A stretch of DNA of 64,000 nt from Zychaea mexicana. Its lineage: Eukaryota > Mucoromycota > Mucoromycetes > Mucorales > Lichtheimiaceae. The notes under the pieces are model-generated. The model was not told where the DNA came from. It did no database searches and saw only the letters and a list, made by a program, of their open reading frames with translations. This document shows positions 22,184-35,782 of the stretch, piece after piece. Location: positions 62,001 through 126,000 of the forward strand of contig NW_026516764.1 of assembly GCF_025766255.1 (NCBI RefSeq), given 5' to 3'. The position numbers and the translations under genes are program-made. The stretch's first letter is position 1; the number at the start of each line of letters is the position of its first letter.

Positions 22184-22605
22184 GCCACCAGTCTATCTGT
22201 TACGTATGACAAGGAAAGAAACAAGGTGTGTGTGTATACACGAGCGAAGAGACGGAAAGAGAGAGAGAGAGTGTGTGTGTGTGTGTATGTGTGTGTGGGT
22301 GTGGGTGTGTCTGTGAGGAGCAGCCAGCCCGCCACGAAGAGCTCCGCTGGTTCCCCAGCACACGTCCGATTTATTATTATTTAATTAAGGTTTTGGAGTT
22401 GGAAAACGGGATAATACATAATAAAGAGTATAGTGGATACAGCAAGTGCAGAGCAGAGAAGAGTTAGTTAGATATAACATATATATTATAAGAGAGCGAG
22501 AAAAAGAGAGAGAGAGAGAGCGGATTGATATGTATGCAATTTGTGTCTTGTAATGTGGTTTGTAATTCGTCGTCGTCGTCGTCACGGTTTAATATAAAAA
22601 GTAAT
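22184..22605. promoter_or_regulatory. Short intergenic region upstream of RhoGEF gene
   Basis: Contains (GA)n and (TG)n runs at 22256-22315, (GA)n at 22505-22520 and (GTC)n at 22569-22583. It serves as the 3' region of SHO1 and the promoter of the RhoGEF gene. Confidence 0.55.
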
Positions 22606-24156
22606 TTAAGCAAACTGTAATAGTTGTAGGAGGTAAAGTTAAGCTTTTTTGTTGTATGATAATGCCCCTTGGCAACCTCCCTCCCTCCCCCCACCACCTT
22701 CGGATCTAGTAGGTGGATAGGAGCTAGCAGTAATAGAAAATGAAGAAAAAACTTACGTAGTTGCTGGGAATAATGCCCATGCTTCCATCGGCTTTGCGTG
22801 CTTGCCACCAGTTTCCTTTCCGTTCAACCACTTCTAGAATCTCACCCTTGCGGAAACTCAACTCGCTTGGATCATCCGTGCTTGCAGAATCTTAATAACA
22901 TCACAACAAAAAAAAAACAAAGATATCTCCTTGTTAAGTCCATCCCTCTCTTTCTCTCTCTCTTTTTGCTTATAGAGACGTGTGATATCTTGAAAAAGCT
23001 TACAATCGTGAAGAGCTTCAACGCGTTCCTTGTACTCGGCAGGCGGTTCTTGCTGTGGAGACGAAGGCGACTGAAGCGGTTGTTGTTGTTGTTGCTGCTG
23101 CTGGGGTGATGACGCAGCTGGGTGTGCTTGCATCTCATATGCAGATTGAGGACTATTGAACCCACCGGGTGGTACCATGGTTTTATCGGTCGTCATTTCG
23201 TATTGAGGTACTTGTTGTTGATGCGTCGATTGAACCTGGCCAGCGCCCATGACAGCGGGAGGATTAGCAGCAGCAGCCTTCATACCCGGGTGTTGGTGAT
23301 GATTATCGACACTGTTGTTCATGGCGCTCCATCCATGACCGAATTGGCCCAAATAGCTATGCGGTTCGCTGCCAAACACAAACACCCACAGGAACTGGAT
23401 AATGACAATAAAAATGTAGCCTGCAGCATATGCACCTGCGCCATCTTGGTTTGCGTCGTACCCGAATCTGCTAACCGGCAGGACTGCGTCAATTTGTCCC
23501 ATCAACATGGCAATACTGACGGCCAGGAACGTTAGCAACTACCATGTATGATCAATCCAGTTGGTGAGTTTTTCATGTCTACAAGTTAAGAACAGTGCCA
23601 AGCTTGTCAGACACACACACGGCCGCCCCACCAATCAATCAAATAATCGAAATGTGCGTGCGTCGTTCGTTTTGTGTTACCAGCAACATCGTTACACACT
23701 GTAATTGTATGTGATGATTGATTGATCAAGAACGATTGTATGGATGGCCGTGGTGTGTGTGTGTGTGTCTTGTACAGTAGCAGCAAATGATGATGTGTAC
23801 TACTTACGACCATTCTGTAGTGCAGAAAAGTGCCGGACATGAAAACAAAGAGGGTGCCAAGAATTAACAGTAGTTCGTAAACAATGAGCCAGTAGCCTCC
23901 ACCGCTCAGCTGCCGAAAGGCGCAAAGCCCACCGAATGCAATCACCCACGCGCACTACAATAAAACAGAGAGAGAGAGAGAGAGAGAAATAAGATGTGTG
24001 ACGTGAATGCTTTCTATTCTCTCGGATATTCTGTTGTTATAACAGTATATACACAAGAAAAAACGGTCGTCAGGGCTTATAGTAAAAATTTACCAAGGAG
24101 AGGATGCCGGTGGTGAGCAGGAACAGGTTCTCAGTCAGTCGATTGAATGAAACCAT
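22606..24156 (-). CDS. SHO1: SHO1-type osmosensor, four membrane segments plus SH3
   Basis: Plasma-membrane scaffold of the HOG osmotic-stress MAPK pathway. ATG at 24154-24156 (MVSFNRLTENLFLLTTGILS). Four transmembrane segments follow: the N-terminal one, LIVYELLLILGTLFVFMSG, LLTFLAVSIAMLMGQIDAVL and YIFIVIIQFLWVFVFG. A Gln/Pro-rich cytoplasmic linker with a Q8 run comes next, then a C-terminal SH3 domain (VEALHDY, LSFRKGEILEVVERKGNWWQ, GIIPSNY). The SH3 ALYDY motif is split by an intron at 22996-22893. The last exon is inferred as three codons (22614-22606) after TTACAG; that end is the least certain. The order TM4-linker-SH3 matches SHO1. Confidence 0.88.
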
Positions 24157-24558
24157 ATACGTTCAAAAAAGATGATGTGTGTTGTATGTACAGAAGCCGA
24201 CGAAAGGTGTTGAGAGGGCAGTAGTAAACCCAAGAAGAAAGGAAAGGAGGAAGGGAAAGAAACGAAGAGAAGGAAAAGGCCCACACAAAAAGAGTATTAT
24301 TTTGTGTTTGCGGAACTGGAAAAATTTAAAATGAGGAAATTGTTTTTATTTTTATTTTTTTGCGTGTGGTATTACACAACCTTCTTTTCTGCGCGCGACA
24401 CACACACACACACACACACCACGGAGTACAATATGCAATAGCGAAAAAGTAGCTACTATGTCTGAAACGTAATGTAGAAGCTAGTAGTAGTAATTGAAGT
24501 AGTAGTATTAAGTGGATTATATATATTTAATATGTACATGATTCCTCCATTTTAGACT
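24157..24558. other. SHO1 upstream / NTE1 downstream region
   Basis: About 400 bp with purine-rich stretches, a (CA)n run at about 24400-24418 and TAG repeats near 24485. No gene seen. Confidence 0.6.
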
Positions 24559-27500
24559 TTAGATACTGTTGCGTCGTCCGCGCGTCCCCTTGACCTCCTT
24601 GCCTTGCTGCTGCACAACAGCGTCCTGTTGTTCTTGCAACAGCCGACCCGACGCATACCCCGCCTTCCGCCAGGCCCCAACCACCTGTTTGCCTGCATCG
24701 TAACCAAGCTGCATGATATCCGGAAACTTGTTGAACTCCAGCGTGCCCCAATTCTGCACTGGCAGTTTGACGTACAGCACACCATCCGTCACCTTGGCTT
24801 CTTCCAGCTTGGACACGCTGCTCACATACGCCAGTCGAGACTGGATCTCTGCAATGCTCGGGATCGTGTATGACCTGAACGGATTCAGGTTATACAGGAG
24901 CGCCCACCATCCACTGATCGAATCGCCATACCGCACAGGACTCGTGTCGTCTTCGGATGCCACATCCACCGCAATAATGATATCGGCACCCATGCTCTTG
25001 GCCACCGACACTGGCAAATTGTCCATGTACCCGCCATCTACCAGCATATGGCCGTTCTCATTGCAGATCGGCGGCATGTAGCCCGACAATGACATGGATG
25101 CACGAATGTATCGCCAAGCATAGCCGGTCGTGTGCACCTCCATCCGTGACCAGGTGATGTTGGTCGTCACTGCAAAGTATGGCAGCCAAAAGTCCTCGAT
25201 TTGTGAGTCGCCAAGACACTTGAAAATCGACCGGTTGAACGAATGTCCCGTGAACCAGGCCGTGACAGGGTAGGTCAGATCCATCAGGTTGCGCCACAGA
25301 CTCGTTGTTCGCGATGAAAACATCTTGCTTCGAGCTATCGTCGACACCAGGTCTCGGTTCTTGGCATACAATCCTCCCACAAAACTACCAATACTCGTAC
25401 CACCGATAATGTCGATCGGGATGTTGGCTTCTTCCAGTGCTTGGATCATGCCAATGTGCGTAATGCCACGTGCTCCGCCTCCGCCAAGCACCAATGCTAC
25501 CGATTTGCCGCAAAGCCGACGCGCTAGTCTATAATAATCGTTTGTTTCATAAGCGCCCGTTCTAGATCAGCGAAAGAGAGAAAGTACCTAGCAAAGTCAT
25601 CGCGTGCAGCATTACTGGCGCTGCCGAATTGTGTGGCTGTGTTCTTTTTAACAACCAATAATCGGCCAAATGTGGGATAGTATTTTTCCAGCTGCCCCTT
25701 GACGTTTCGCATCATGTTGATCGAATTCTCGGTCATCTTGCGTCCCGTTTGTGCCAGCCATGGCGGACGAGCACTGCCACCTCGCTCATTGGACAATGTC
25801 GCGTGCTTGCGCATAGGCATGAAGATATGGTGGTGTGCTTGGATCCATAATCGATTCTACACATAATAGAATGAATTTTCTCTTCTTCACATGCCAAAAT
25901 GAGGTTTTTTTTTTTTTTAATTTTCACCTTCAGCCAATTCTGCGTTGTGCCTGTTGCACAAAATCGCTCGCCATGCAACAAGACCAACTCCTTTCTTGCT
26001 GTCGTCTTCATGTTGATCAAGAAGCGTTCGTAATCACCTACGGCAGGATCCCCATCGCCCAGGCCTACCAACAAGATCGAATCGGCTTGTCGGATACACG
26101 TCCGTGTCCATTGCGTTTTGACGCCACTGTCGGCCAAATACAGCACAATGCGGTATTTTTCTTCTTGTTCTGCCAACCAGGACGCCAGTTTCAATTTACC
26201 CAGCTGCGAAAACGCATGCTTGCCCATGACAGACGTGATCGTAGCACTGTTCAGCAGCACACATGTTGCACCGACCGCTTGCATCAGTGCACTTTTCAGG
26301 TTTTCAGCGAATTCCGTCACTGGCACAGACGCATTCACTGGGATGATGCCAACGGTCTTTAAATTCGCATTGTTCCGGCCGTACAACTCGGGTGCTTGAT
26401 CAGGAGCAGCAGCAGCAGCACTTCCAGACAAAGTCGCTAGTGTCGCTTGTGATTTTTGCGGTAAAGAGGATGATTTGATGCTAGAAGCAGCGCCGCCATT
26501 GCCACCGCCAACACGCGTCATTTGCAACGATCGGATAGCTACCATGCGCGATATCTGCAAAGTGATCTCTGGGTGTCGTCGTGCTAGTGCGTTGAACAAG
26601 GTTTTCGGTAAACGCGCCAATTCACTGTCTCGGATAGCATGAAGTGTCGCAGGTGCAGGAATACCGGCCAATGCTTCCAACTCACACACACAGTCGCCTC
26701 GACCAAATTCGCCCAAGATCTCAATGCCACCATCACCCTTTTCGCCGTGGATCGTGCGCAGACGTCCGTGTAGCACCATGTAGATCGAATCGCTCGGTTG
26801 TCCTTCGTGACAGATCACTTGGCCAGAATTTACTTGCATCCAATCCAACGCCAGATCAATATGTAGCACTTAATCAAATTCAAATATTAGCTATTTGTCC
26901 CTCTCTGTGTGTGTCTTTCTATACAAAAGAAATACAAAGGCCAAGGGAAGGGCTTACCCAATGGACTCAAGAGCGTCACCAAGCGTTGTGCCAATTTCAG
27001 CATCACCGTTGGATGTTTGTCAATGATACGATCCAAACTCTTGCGTGACAAGTAGCCAACATAGGTATCTGTCTTGGCCCGGATCTCAACAAAGCTGGGA
27101 TGACCCGTCAACGCCTCCAGATAACCCGCAATGCCACCTGGCTTGATGGTGAACAACGGTCGCTGGGCTTTGCGTTCCTGGTACGTCTCTGCATCTGCAT
27201 GAGGCGGTGCACGACCCGCTGGTACTCGCGATGCCATCACAGGTCCATGCTTATCCACAATCGACGTTCCTTCCAGTGCAGGTGCAACATTCGCCAGCTG
27301 TGACTTCTGTTGCTGCTGTTGCTGCTCATGGTCTCCACTGAAATCATCGGATGAAGTCGATGGTGACAAGGTGGGTGACGGAATGGGAGACAGACTAAAC
27401 CGCGTCTTCTGTTGCTTTTTTTTCTTGTTCTTTTTTTTCTTGGGCACGGACGTGGGCGAAGAAACACCGTAGGGCTGAGTAGGGCGTTCCAAAGACAAAT

Positions 27501-29804
27501 CTTCGGTGGCAGCAGGTGTCATGGACACATCCAGTACGCCATCAATGACGAAAAAGAGTCCGTTATTGTGCTCGTCTTCTTTCAAGAGAACGGCATCTTG
27601 CGGGAAAAACAGAATCTGGACATCATTCGCCGATAATGCTTCGCCTTCACCGTATTGGCCACCGGTCGCGGAAACGGCTGAGGATGAGACCGTCGACACA
27701 TTGTCAATGTCGTCGTCATACGGTACGCTGAGCGCACCAAGCGAAGGCGATGCACTTGTGTCTGCTGTGCCTGCAGGCGAGAACAGATCCATCGGATAGT
27801 AGTACCGTGATGAGGATTTCAGCGCATCTGTTTGCTGTGGATGATGATGATGATGATGTTGACGTTTGGATGAGGAAGACATGGGTGACGATGTCGAGTT
27901 CTGTAGCGATGGAGGCTCCACTTGTGCCGAGATGCCCAAACATTCAGCAAAGCATCGTCGAACGGATGCTCTTAAATGTTCGTCGTCCTTGACACTGTAT
28001 TCTTCTTGATGATGATGATGATGATGGTGGTGATGATGGTGATAAGGTGTATTGGATGGCGATGTTGCTCCCATCATCTGCTGGTGATGAAGCGGCGACC
28101 CAACAGCAGAACTACTGTCTCCTCCTTTGCTACCCAAGGACGGTGTTGAGGGGATATCCATAGCCTGAATGATACCACTGCTTGGACTCTCTTCCACATC
28201 ATCATGTCCACTCGGAGCATCGTCGTTTTGCTGATGTGCAAACTTGCGTCGTAATCGTTCAATACCACCAGGAACAAACAAGTCTTGTGGTAACTCATCC
28301 ATGCTCGCAGACTCGCTTGCCAATCGCTCCAATCGCAACAATTCCTTGGTCAACCCGAGATAGCGATGGCCCGTCATCAGCGTGACGCGTTGGAATCGTG
28401 TAAGAATGACTTGGACGATATGAGCCGCCGCCTTTGGGAACTTTTGTGTCAGTTTGTGGAACGCTTCCTCCGGGATTACTAAAAAAAATCTTTGATGTGA
28501 GGTTTTGTTTTTATTTTGTTGCAGTCATTTTTTTTACCTGCAAGTGTTGTATCCACAGTGGCACGTGCGACAATATTTGGATGCACGGACCGGTATCGAC
28601 GTTTGGCGTTGATACTGGTATTGAATGCAGCAGGCAATGATGGCGACCCCGCTACTGGCGATGCTAGCATCTTGGCAGAGGAAGACATCAAATCGTCATC
28701 ATCCGAAGCCGTGATATCAGTACTTGACGCCGATCGTTTAGCCGACGAGGCCAGTGGATGTTGATGCTGCAAAGACAAGCTTCTGTTACTGTTGCCTGGT
28801 CCTGAGGCTTCCTGCAAATTTGGAAACACAGATCGCCATCCACCAAGCTCTTCATTGTTTGCCGTATTAGATGACGAGGACGGCTGGATCTTGTGCCGTT
28901 TCGATTCTTGCCGCATGAAGCTCTCGCGAAACACAGACAGAATCGTAAACAAGGACGACAGCGTACCGCCAGCACCGACTTCATTGATCAATGTATAATT
29001 TTCAAACATGTCGCGCCCCTCTTCTTCATCCTCCTCCTCATCCGAGCCTTCCATTGTCTGATACGGATCATCATCGGGTTTGACAAACAACTGCACGTGG
29101 CCATGCACAACAATGTAAAACGATTTCTCCTGTTCGGGTTGACGAAACAGAGTGTCACCTGCCAGGAGCTTCTTGGTCTGCAAGTGTCGTGCCAGCTCAT
29201 GAAACACGTGTTGTTCCAAGTAGCCGAAAATCTTGATGGACGACAAGAAGGCGGATAGGAACTCGTCTGGGTATGTCTTGTAGTAGGGCCGTCCGGCTCC
29301 GATACCACCAGGTCCTCTAAACGCCTTGCGTGGTGCTGCGCCTCCTCTTCCTCCAATGCCTTCGTAATAGTACTCGTCTTCACTGGCATCGTCAGGGTGC
29401 AGATCGAAAAACGACGACGTTGATTGGGCCGGCTCCGTCGATTTCAACCGTGAGTATTTGTTCAGGTATCGGTATCGGATCACTAAATAGGCGCCAATGC
29501 ATAGCACCACAAGAATCGTCAACAGGGAAGAGAAATTGAGGTGGACTGTGAATGACCATGTCAGGATGCGGTAAAAGAACAGTGACACTTTGCTAATGAT
29601 TCTGAACAGCAGTCTGGGGAGGAATCCCACAATGGTTGCAATGAGCGATCGACTTGCAACTGCTGTTGTTGCTGCTTCTAGTGCAGGTACTACCGAAGAA
29701 GACGCGATCGCGCTGTTGGTAACTGCTATTGTTGCTGCTTCAGAAGCACCACTACTACTGATGATGCATTCTGTTGATACAGTTGAACACAAAGAAGTGT
29801 CCAT
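24559..29804 (-). CDS. NTE1: NTE1: lysophospholipase/patatin-like phosphodiesterase
   Basis: ER-anchored enzyme that deacylates phosphatidylcholine to glycerophosphocholine. About 1,650 residues in five exons, close to yeast NTE1 length. The N-terminal membrane region (LLTILVVLCIGAYLVIRYR) is followed by three cyclic-nucleotide-binding-like domains: KSFYIVVHGHVQLFVK, NNGLFFVIDGVLDVSM and SIYMVLHGRLRTIHG. Low-complexity inserts include a His run (about 28005-28040) and poly-Gln. The C-terminal patatin domain has the oxyanion loop GGGGARG, nucleophile motif GGTSIGSF (GxSxG) and the Asp of DGGYMDN. Introns lie near 28541-28480, 26956-26870, 25930-25858 and 25588-25530. All catalytic residues are present. 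Confidence 0.92.
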
Positions 29805-30112
29805 ACGTTATAAAAATAGAGAGAGAAAAAAGTGGGTTTTTTCTTTTTACAAAAAGCGAGAAGGGACTGCATGAAATATCCGCTCTGTGGGAACTCGGTA
29901 GAAGCTCCTTGAAAAAAATCAGGGAAACCGTGTCGGAACACAATCTATGTATTTGCAAGTGCGCCCGGGTTTGATAGGCTTCATGTATCTTCAAATGGGT
30001 GACACGGGGGTGGGGGGGGGGAAACGTGTAGGGAGATTTCAATCAATGATACAGTGTGTCTTGTTGTGGGGTTACTCTATGTATAACGAGAGAGAGAGGG
30101 AGGGTTCTATGT
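29805..30112. other. Short intergenic region
   Basis: NTE1 promoter and mitochondrial AspRS 3' region. Contains an interrupted G-run near 30009-30020. No gene seen. Confidence 0.6.
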
Positions 30113-32798
30113 TCACGCATCGTTGTTCTTGATGACTTGCAAGTAGTATTCTGTCAATTGCTCAGGCGTCACTTGGGATGGACTATTGACCACCAAATCC
30201 TTTCCAGCTGCCGCCTTGGGGAATGCAATGACATCACGGATGGAAGAGGCGTTACATAAAATCGACATGAGACGGTCAAATCCTATGCAAGAACAAACAA
30301 TGACACGTGAATATTATGTTGCCAATAATAATGCTGAGTATAAAGCTAAAACTTTACCAAGAGCAATACCACCGTGTGGTGGACATCCCGCACTCAGTGC
30401 ATCCAACAAATGGTCGAATCGCTGGTACTCGTGCTTTTCAAGCTACATAACCGCACTTTATATATTAGTTTGGGCTTTCATCTTTTGGTGAGCATGTCTT
30501 TTTTACCTGAAGCACATTATCAAAGATGAAACGTTGCATGACAGGCGAATGGATACGGATGGAACCACCCCCAATTTCCATGCCATTCAGCACCAGATCA
30601 TAGTGCTGGCCACGCACTCTGGCGGGCTCGGTGGTAAGCAATGGAATATCTTGATCGAATGGGGCAGTGAAAGGGTGATGTGTTGCTTGCCATGTACGGA
30701 TGCTTTGTTCGTCCGGGGAGAACAAAGGAAAGGACTCGATCCAAAGAAACTTGAACATGTTGGGATCAAGGTTCAAGAGGCCCTTTTCTTGCAGCATGTT
30801 TGCTAGATGGAGACGGACACGGCCCATCAAGGTATTGCCTCCCTAATCGATATACCTGTGAGAATGGCCCTTTTCATTTTTTTCTGTCTGGGGAAAAAAA
30901 ACAACTTACATAGAGGTAGCGTCCACGTTTATGCACCAAGACCAGATCACCCACTTGGATGTCTAGCTTGCTGTTCATTTCTGTTGTCTCTCCTTGGCCG
31001 ATTCGACTGGAATGCTTCAATCGTCCACACTTGGATGGCCATGCATTTATATTGTTTTCGTTGATTTTGACGAATGCAAAGTCCTATCAACACCAAAGGG
31101 GAGGGGAGAGACGTCGTTGGTATTCAGACGTGTGTAACAAAGCAATGGTTTCCTAACCTTTTCATCCGCAAGCTCTAATGCTTTTTGCATATTCTTCAAT
31201 TCTCCACCCGTCAATGCCGATCCTTGCTTCACCACAAGACAGTCCAATGCAGCATCCTCTTCAACAACATCCGACAAATAGCCACTTATTTCTTTGATCT
31301 AACAACAGTTCCATCATGAGAACATTAGCTTTACTCTCTCTTGCCATTGTCTCCTCTCTCATATACACCACAGTCATATTCTTTTTTTACCTTCATATCA
31401 AAACGAACATCCGGCTTATCCGAACCATACGTCGACATGGCCTCCTGATACGTCATGTGGGGAAAGTGAGACGCATCTAATTCAACACCCAATGCTTTTT
31501 TCCAAACTGCGGTGACGAATCCTTGAACGACGTGTTGAAGCTCTTGCGCCGTAATAAACGACATTTCTAGATCAATTTGGGTGAATTCGGGCTGACGATC
31601 CGCGCGCAGATCTTCGTCACGGAAACACCGTGCAATTTGAAAGTATCGGTCGAATCCTGCAGCCATCAACATTTGCTTGTGCTATAGACAGATTGAACAT
31701 TTTATATGTAGCACGGAGAACGTTATCTTTTTTTTTGGTAAAAGAGATTTACCTGTTGAGGACTTTGTGGTAAAGCATAAAAGGCACCGGGTTTACGCGT
31801 TGGCACAATGAATTCACGGGCACCTTCAGGGGTTGATTTGAATAAGGTGGGTGTTTCAATCTCGGTAAATCCTACGGAAATGTTGTCAGTTTAACCCCCC
31901 GCTCTGTCAATTCCTCGAACTGACACTTTTTACCATGATCCACCAAATACTGTCGAACAGTGTTGACAACGACGGAACGAAGACGGATATTCTTCTGCAG
32001 TTCAGGCCGTCGAAGATCTAAATATCGATATCGTAGACGGATTTCTTCATTGGGCTGGTTGCGCCCCGGGTGGGGTGTGTGTTAAACATGTATCAACTCT
32101 ATTTTTTCACACATGATCACTTCATTCAAATCATATATACTTACAAGAGTAGCTGCTGTTTGAGATGGCCAAAAGGGTAATGAGCCCGACGCAGGATTCA
32201 AACAATAGATCTTTTCCAACTCGACTTCAATTGCACCGGTGCTCTGTTGCTTGTTGATCATGCCATCCGGTCGTTTCACAACAACCCCTTGTGCACAGAT
32301 AACACTTTCTGGCGTCAACCGCTGGATCTCGGCGCGTAGTTCAGGATTGCCTGATCGAAACACAAGTTGTGTAGTGCCTGAAGCGTCGCCCAATGGAACG
32401 AATATCAAATCCTGTGACATGGCTCTATGATTGTTCCCCTGGCAATTTCAATAAGCTTATTTCTATGGAACTTGGCATATATATTCTCCGTTCTATATAT
32501 TTTTTTTTTTGCTTTACCTGGGTGAATGAACCCAACCATTCAAAACAACCTGCTGTCCTTCATGGTCGGCTCGTAAATCACCACACAAATGGGTACGTCG
32601 TGGGTATTGCCCATGGTATCGATCACGGTCATTGTATCCGCGTAGTTCTTGTTTACGATGCTGAGGGGTGCTGCGAAACGTTCGAAGGGCGCACGTTAAT
32701 CGTTTCGTCGAGGGTGCTATTATTCTTTGCTGCTGTTGTTGTTGTCGCTGTAAGGCAATACACGCTGAACGTGCAAGGGGTCGCACGCGAGTCGCCAT
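30113..32798 (-). CDS. MSD1: Mitochondrial aspartyl-tRNA synthetase (bacterial type)
   Basis: Class II synthetase charging mitochondrial tRNA-Asp. ATG at 32798 gives an Arg/Gln-rich, Ser-containing presequence ([16 protein letters not shown], then Q runs) typical of matrix targeting. The N-terminal anticodon-binding OB domain starts at [11 protein letters not shown]. Motif 1 region lies around [15 protein letters not shown]. Motif 2 is [20 protein letters not shown]. The bacterial-type insert (GAD-like) includes [19 protein letters not shown]. Motif 3 is [14 protein letters not shown] near 30290. About ten short exons; ends in TGA 30113-30115. The bacterial-type architecture separates it from the cytosolic enzyme. 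Confidence 0.9.
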
Positions 32799-33185
32799 TT
32801 TGTATATGTGTAAAAAAAACAGTTAAAAGAAAATAAAGGAGAAATAAGAGGGTCCCTGTCAGGTCGGCCCGGCAAAGTCCGAGACATCTTTTGGCGTCGT
32901 TGCAGCTTTAAATTCCTGTACTGGAGCGCATACCTATACACGCGGAATCAATTACCATGTATTCTGATGATAAGCATGAAATAGCACTACTAAAGGGTTT
33001 CGTTATATTCGATGGGTCAATATAAATCAGTCATTTATATGGTTCGGTCCATACTAAACATGGACTATTATAGAACTAGAATGTTTTGCTATTATAAAGT
33101 ATATCCATAGCGTTCGTAGTAGTAGTAGTAGTAGTAGTCGTGTTGTACATCATCATACATCACCCGCCTACCACGGATCGCCCAC

Positions 33186-33218
<33 letters not shown>

Positions 33219-33265
33219 CCAGTACAAGATTGAAAAAGAATGTTTATAGTGTATGTACAAATGCA

Positions 33266-33297
<32 letters not shown>

Positions 33298-33315
33298 GGG
33301 GAAAAGAAAGAACAT
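32799..33315. other. Intergenic region with microsatellites
   Basis: AspRS promoter and GT10 3' region. (TAG)n at about 33117-33138, (AT)n at about 33188-33218 and (GT)n at about 33268-33291. No gene seen. Confidence 0.65.
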
Positions 33316-34961
33316 TTAATTAACAGACAGGGGTATCTCTGACTTGAATTGCTTACTACGATGACGCCGACGACCGCGAATGACTACAAATGCTACAAAC
33401 GCCATAAAAAAGGTGCCCAGAACCAGCTCAACTGCCCAGACCTTTCGTGCCGTATACGCATCACTGTGTACGCGACCCATAAACTCTTCCCGTTGCGATG
33501 TTGCGGGATGCTTTTCTCCTCCGTCATTCAACAACAACGTCAACGGATGAGGCGACTTTTCCCAATCCGGCAAGTAAGGCGGTCCTTCTTGAGCATAATC
33601 CCACTTGCCACCTTCCATACAACTCTTGTCTACTAGCAAGGTGTCCTTTTTGTGTTGTTGTTGTAATTGCTGCAGTGCAATGGTTTCTATATTCTGTTGT
33701 TGTTGTTGTTGTCGGGCTTGCCACCAAGGCAACATCCCACGACACACTGAACACCAGCTGCTCCGCATGTTGTGAAAGGACGGATCGCTCCAGTTGCCAA
33801 TAAATGTCGGATCCAGCCGCTCACGCGCTGGGATATCCAGTGCGTCTCGTCGAAATGCCATGTGTTCCAGGTACGCCGTGTCGTTCTTGTCGAGGTAGTC
33901 AATGTACTTTGCCAGTTCCCTTGGATCGGGAAAGGCGTCCATTCGGATGGCTGCATTTTTGTCTGGCAGAAAGCCTTGGTATGAATTGGGCCCGTCGACA
34001 ATAGGGACCGTGGATACCAGGAGGGTGTCAAATAATTTCTCGGTTACTTTTTATAAGAAAAAAAGGAAATCAGCTTTCACCTTTTAAGAAAAAAAAACAA
34101 ACAAAAGAAAGAGACTTTATATACCATAATCATCGCAATTGGCATTTTCAATGGCCAAATAAAACTTGTACTCGCCCATCAACTCCATCCGATCCTTGCC
34201 TTCGGGATACTTTACGTTGTTGAGACACGAACCATAGCTATCCACATCAATGTACTGCATCAATTGCTCGATATAGTGGTGGCGTCCGCTCGTAGCCCCA
34301 CAATTGCGCGCGATCCAAACGATAGGCGCCTTGTGCTTTTTCTTCAAGTGTGTCAAGAAATCCATCGGCAGAGGCCGGGTTGCGACGTCCATGACGGCAG
34401 GAGAGTAGTACGAGAACAGAAATGCGCTTTGGAGATGGTATGAGGCCAGGTAGTCGAAATTTCGCATTTCTTTTGCGTCCATGCGAAACTTTGCTGTGTG
34501 GGGCGATTCTTGTGTCTCCAATATCCATGGTTGGTATTTTACCCCTAATATGTAGATAATGAGAATTAACCATCTTGTTTGGTCAGAGAGAAAGAAAGGA
34601 TACTTTACGTGCAGGGACTTGAGTAGAGAAATAGTCGGCCGCATGAAATAAAACGCCGGCTGCAGCGTCAACATTGTCGGTCGAAGGTGTAATCGTGCAC
34701 CAGCTTTCAGGGGAATCGAGACTGTAGCCATCAGGTATAGGACAATCGTCATTGCTCAATACTTGATCGTTGCCTGTTAAAAAAGAGTTAATATATATTT
34801 GGTTTAGTGACTTTCTGTTTTGCAAGGCGAGGGCCAAAAAGGCATTAATGTTTATAAAGCTCTTTTTTTGTTTTAAGTTTTTTTTTACCGTCAAACATGA
34901 AGCCGTTAAACCACTGTGTCCAATACACAATGCGGAATGGAGGCAACGATTCTTGTTCCAT
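33316..34961 (-). CDS. GT10 alpha-1,3-fucosyltransferase with C-terminal membrane anchor
   Basis: Family GT10 enzyme, expected to transfer fucose from GDP-fucose in the Golgi. ATG 34961 (MEQESLPPFRIVYWTQWF). The acceptor-side half includes ADYFSTQVPAR. The donor-binding half shows the GT10 signature: IVWIARNCGATSGRHHYIEQ, YKFYLAIENANCDDYVTEKL, FDTLLVSTVPIVDGPNSY. Cys-rich WCSVCRGMLPWW lies near 33750. No N-terminal signal anchor is visible. Instead a single hydrophobic span (AVELVLGTFFMAFVAFVVI) followed by RGRRRHRSKQF lies at the C-terminus, the reverse of the usual type II layout. Four exons. A missed upstream exon is the alternative. Confidence 0.85.
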
Positions 34962-35782
34962 TGTGTTGTGCGTCAGTTTAAAGAGGAAAAAAAGCAAATT
35001 AAAAGCAAGTCCAGATCAGTTTTTATATATATAAAGGAACGGTCCACTGCCCTGCTTGGCGTTTTTTTTATTATTAAACTCCTGTCTCTATTTTTCACTC
35101 TCCTTCTTGTCGGTCTCTTCTCTGATCGAATTACCTTTAAAAAGTTGCATGAAAAGTCAAATCCCGCTCTCACCTTCGGGGATGTGTGGTGTATCGGTGC
35201 AGACAGTAGCAGCAACAAAAACGATATGTTAGTGTGGTTGTCCGGCGGGGACAGCGGCTAAATGTAATGGTTCAGACTCGCACGGACTGTTGATGATGAT
35301 GCACATTATACTCAGGCGCACAAACTCAATTACCGAGCAGACCCACGGGCAGTGGTCGTAGTGTCCATCATCGACTGCAATTAAAAAAAGTCATTGTGTG
35401 CATGGGATTTTTTTGCATAATAGCAATTCTGTCTAAAATACCCAGCGACAATGGTTATGTGGCCCCAATTTTGAGTGGGGGACTTTTTATTTCTTTTTTC
35501 CCTCTCAGCATAGATACTCTCTCTCTCTCTCTCTCTTTTTCTTTCTCTCTCTCTATAACGCGTGTAAACTGCGCGAAGCATTCAAAGCATTCACCATTAC
35601 GAATACCCTTCTTTTTAATTACCAAACACAGAACACATACAGATACCTTTCTTTCTAATTGCCATTTTTTATACGCGCGTTTCCTTCTTTATACAAATTT
35701 CAAACACGCAACTACAGAAACCCGAACTTCCCTTTGCCACACTTTTTTCTCTTCTTTTTTTTCCGCCAGCCTTCCCTCAAAC
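34962..35782. promoter_or_regulatory. Divergent promoter region, GT10 / importin-like gene
   Basis: About 820 bp between divergent start codons. CT-rich tract at 35517-35555 on the side of the plus-strand gene. No gene seen. Confidence 0.5.
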
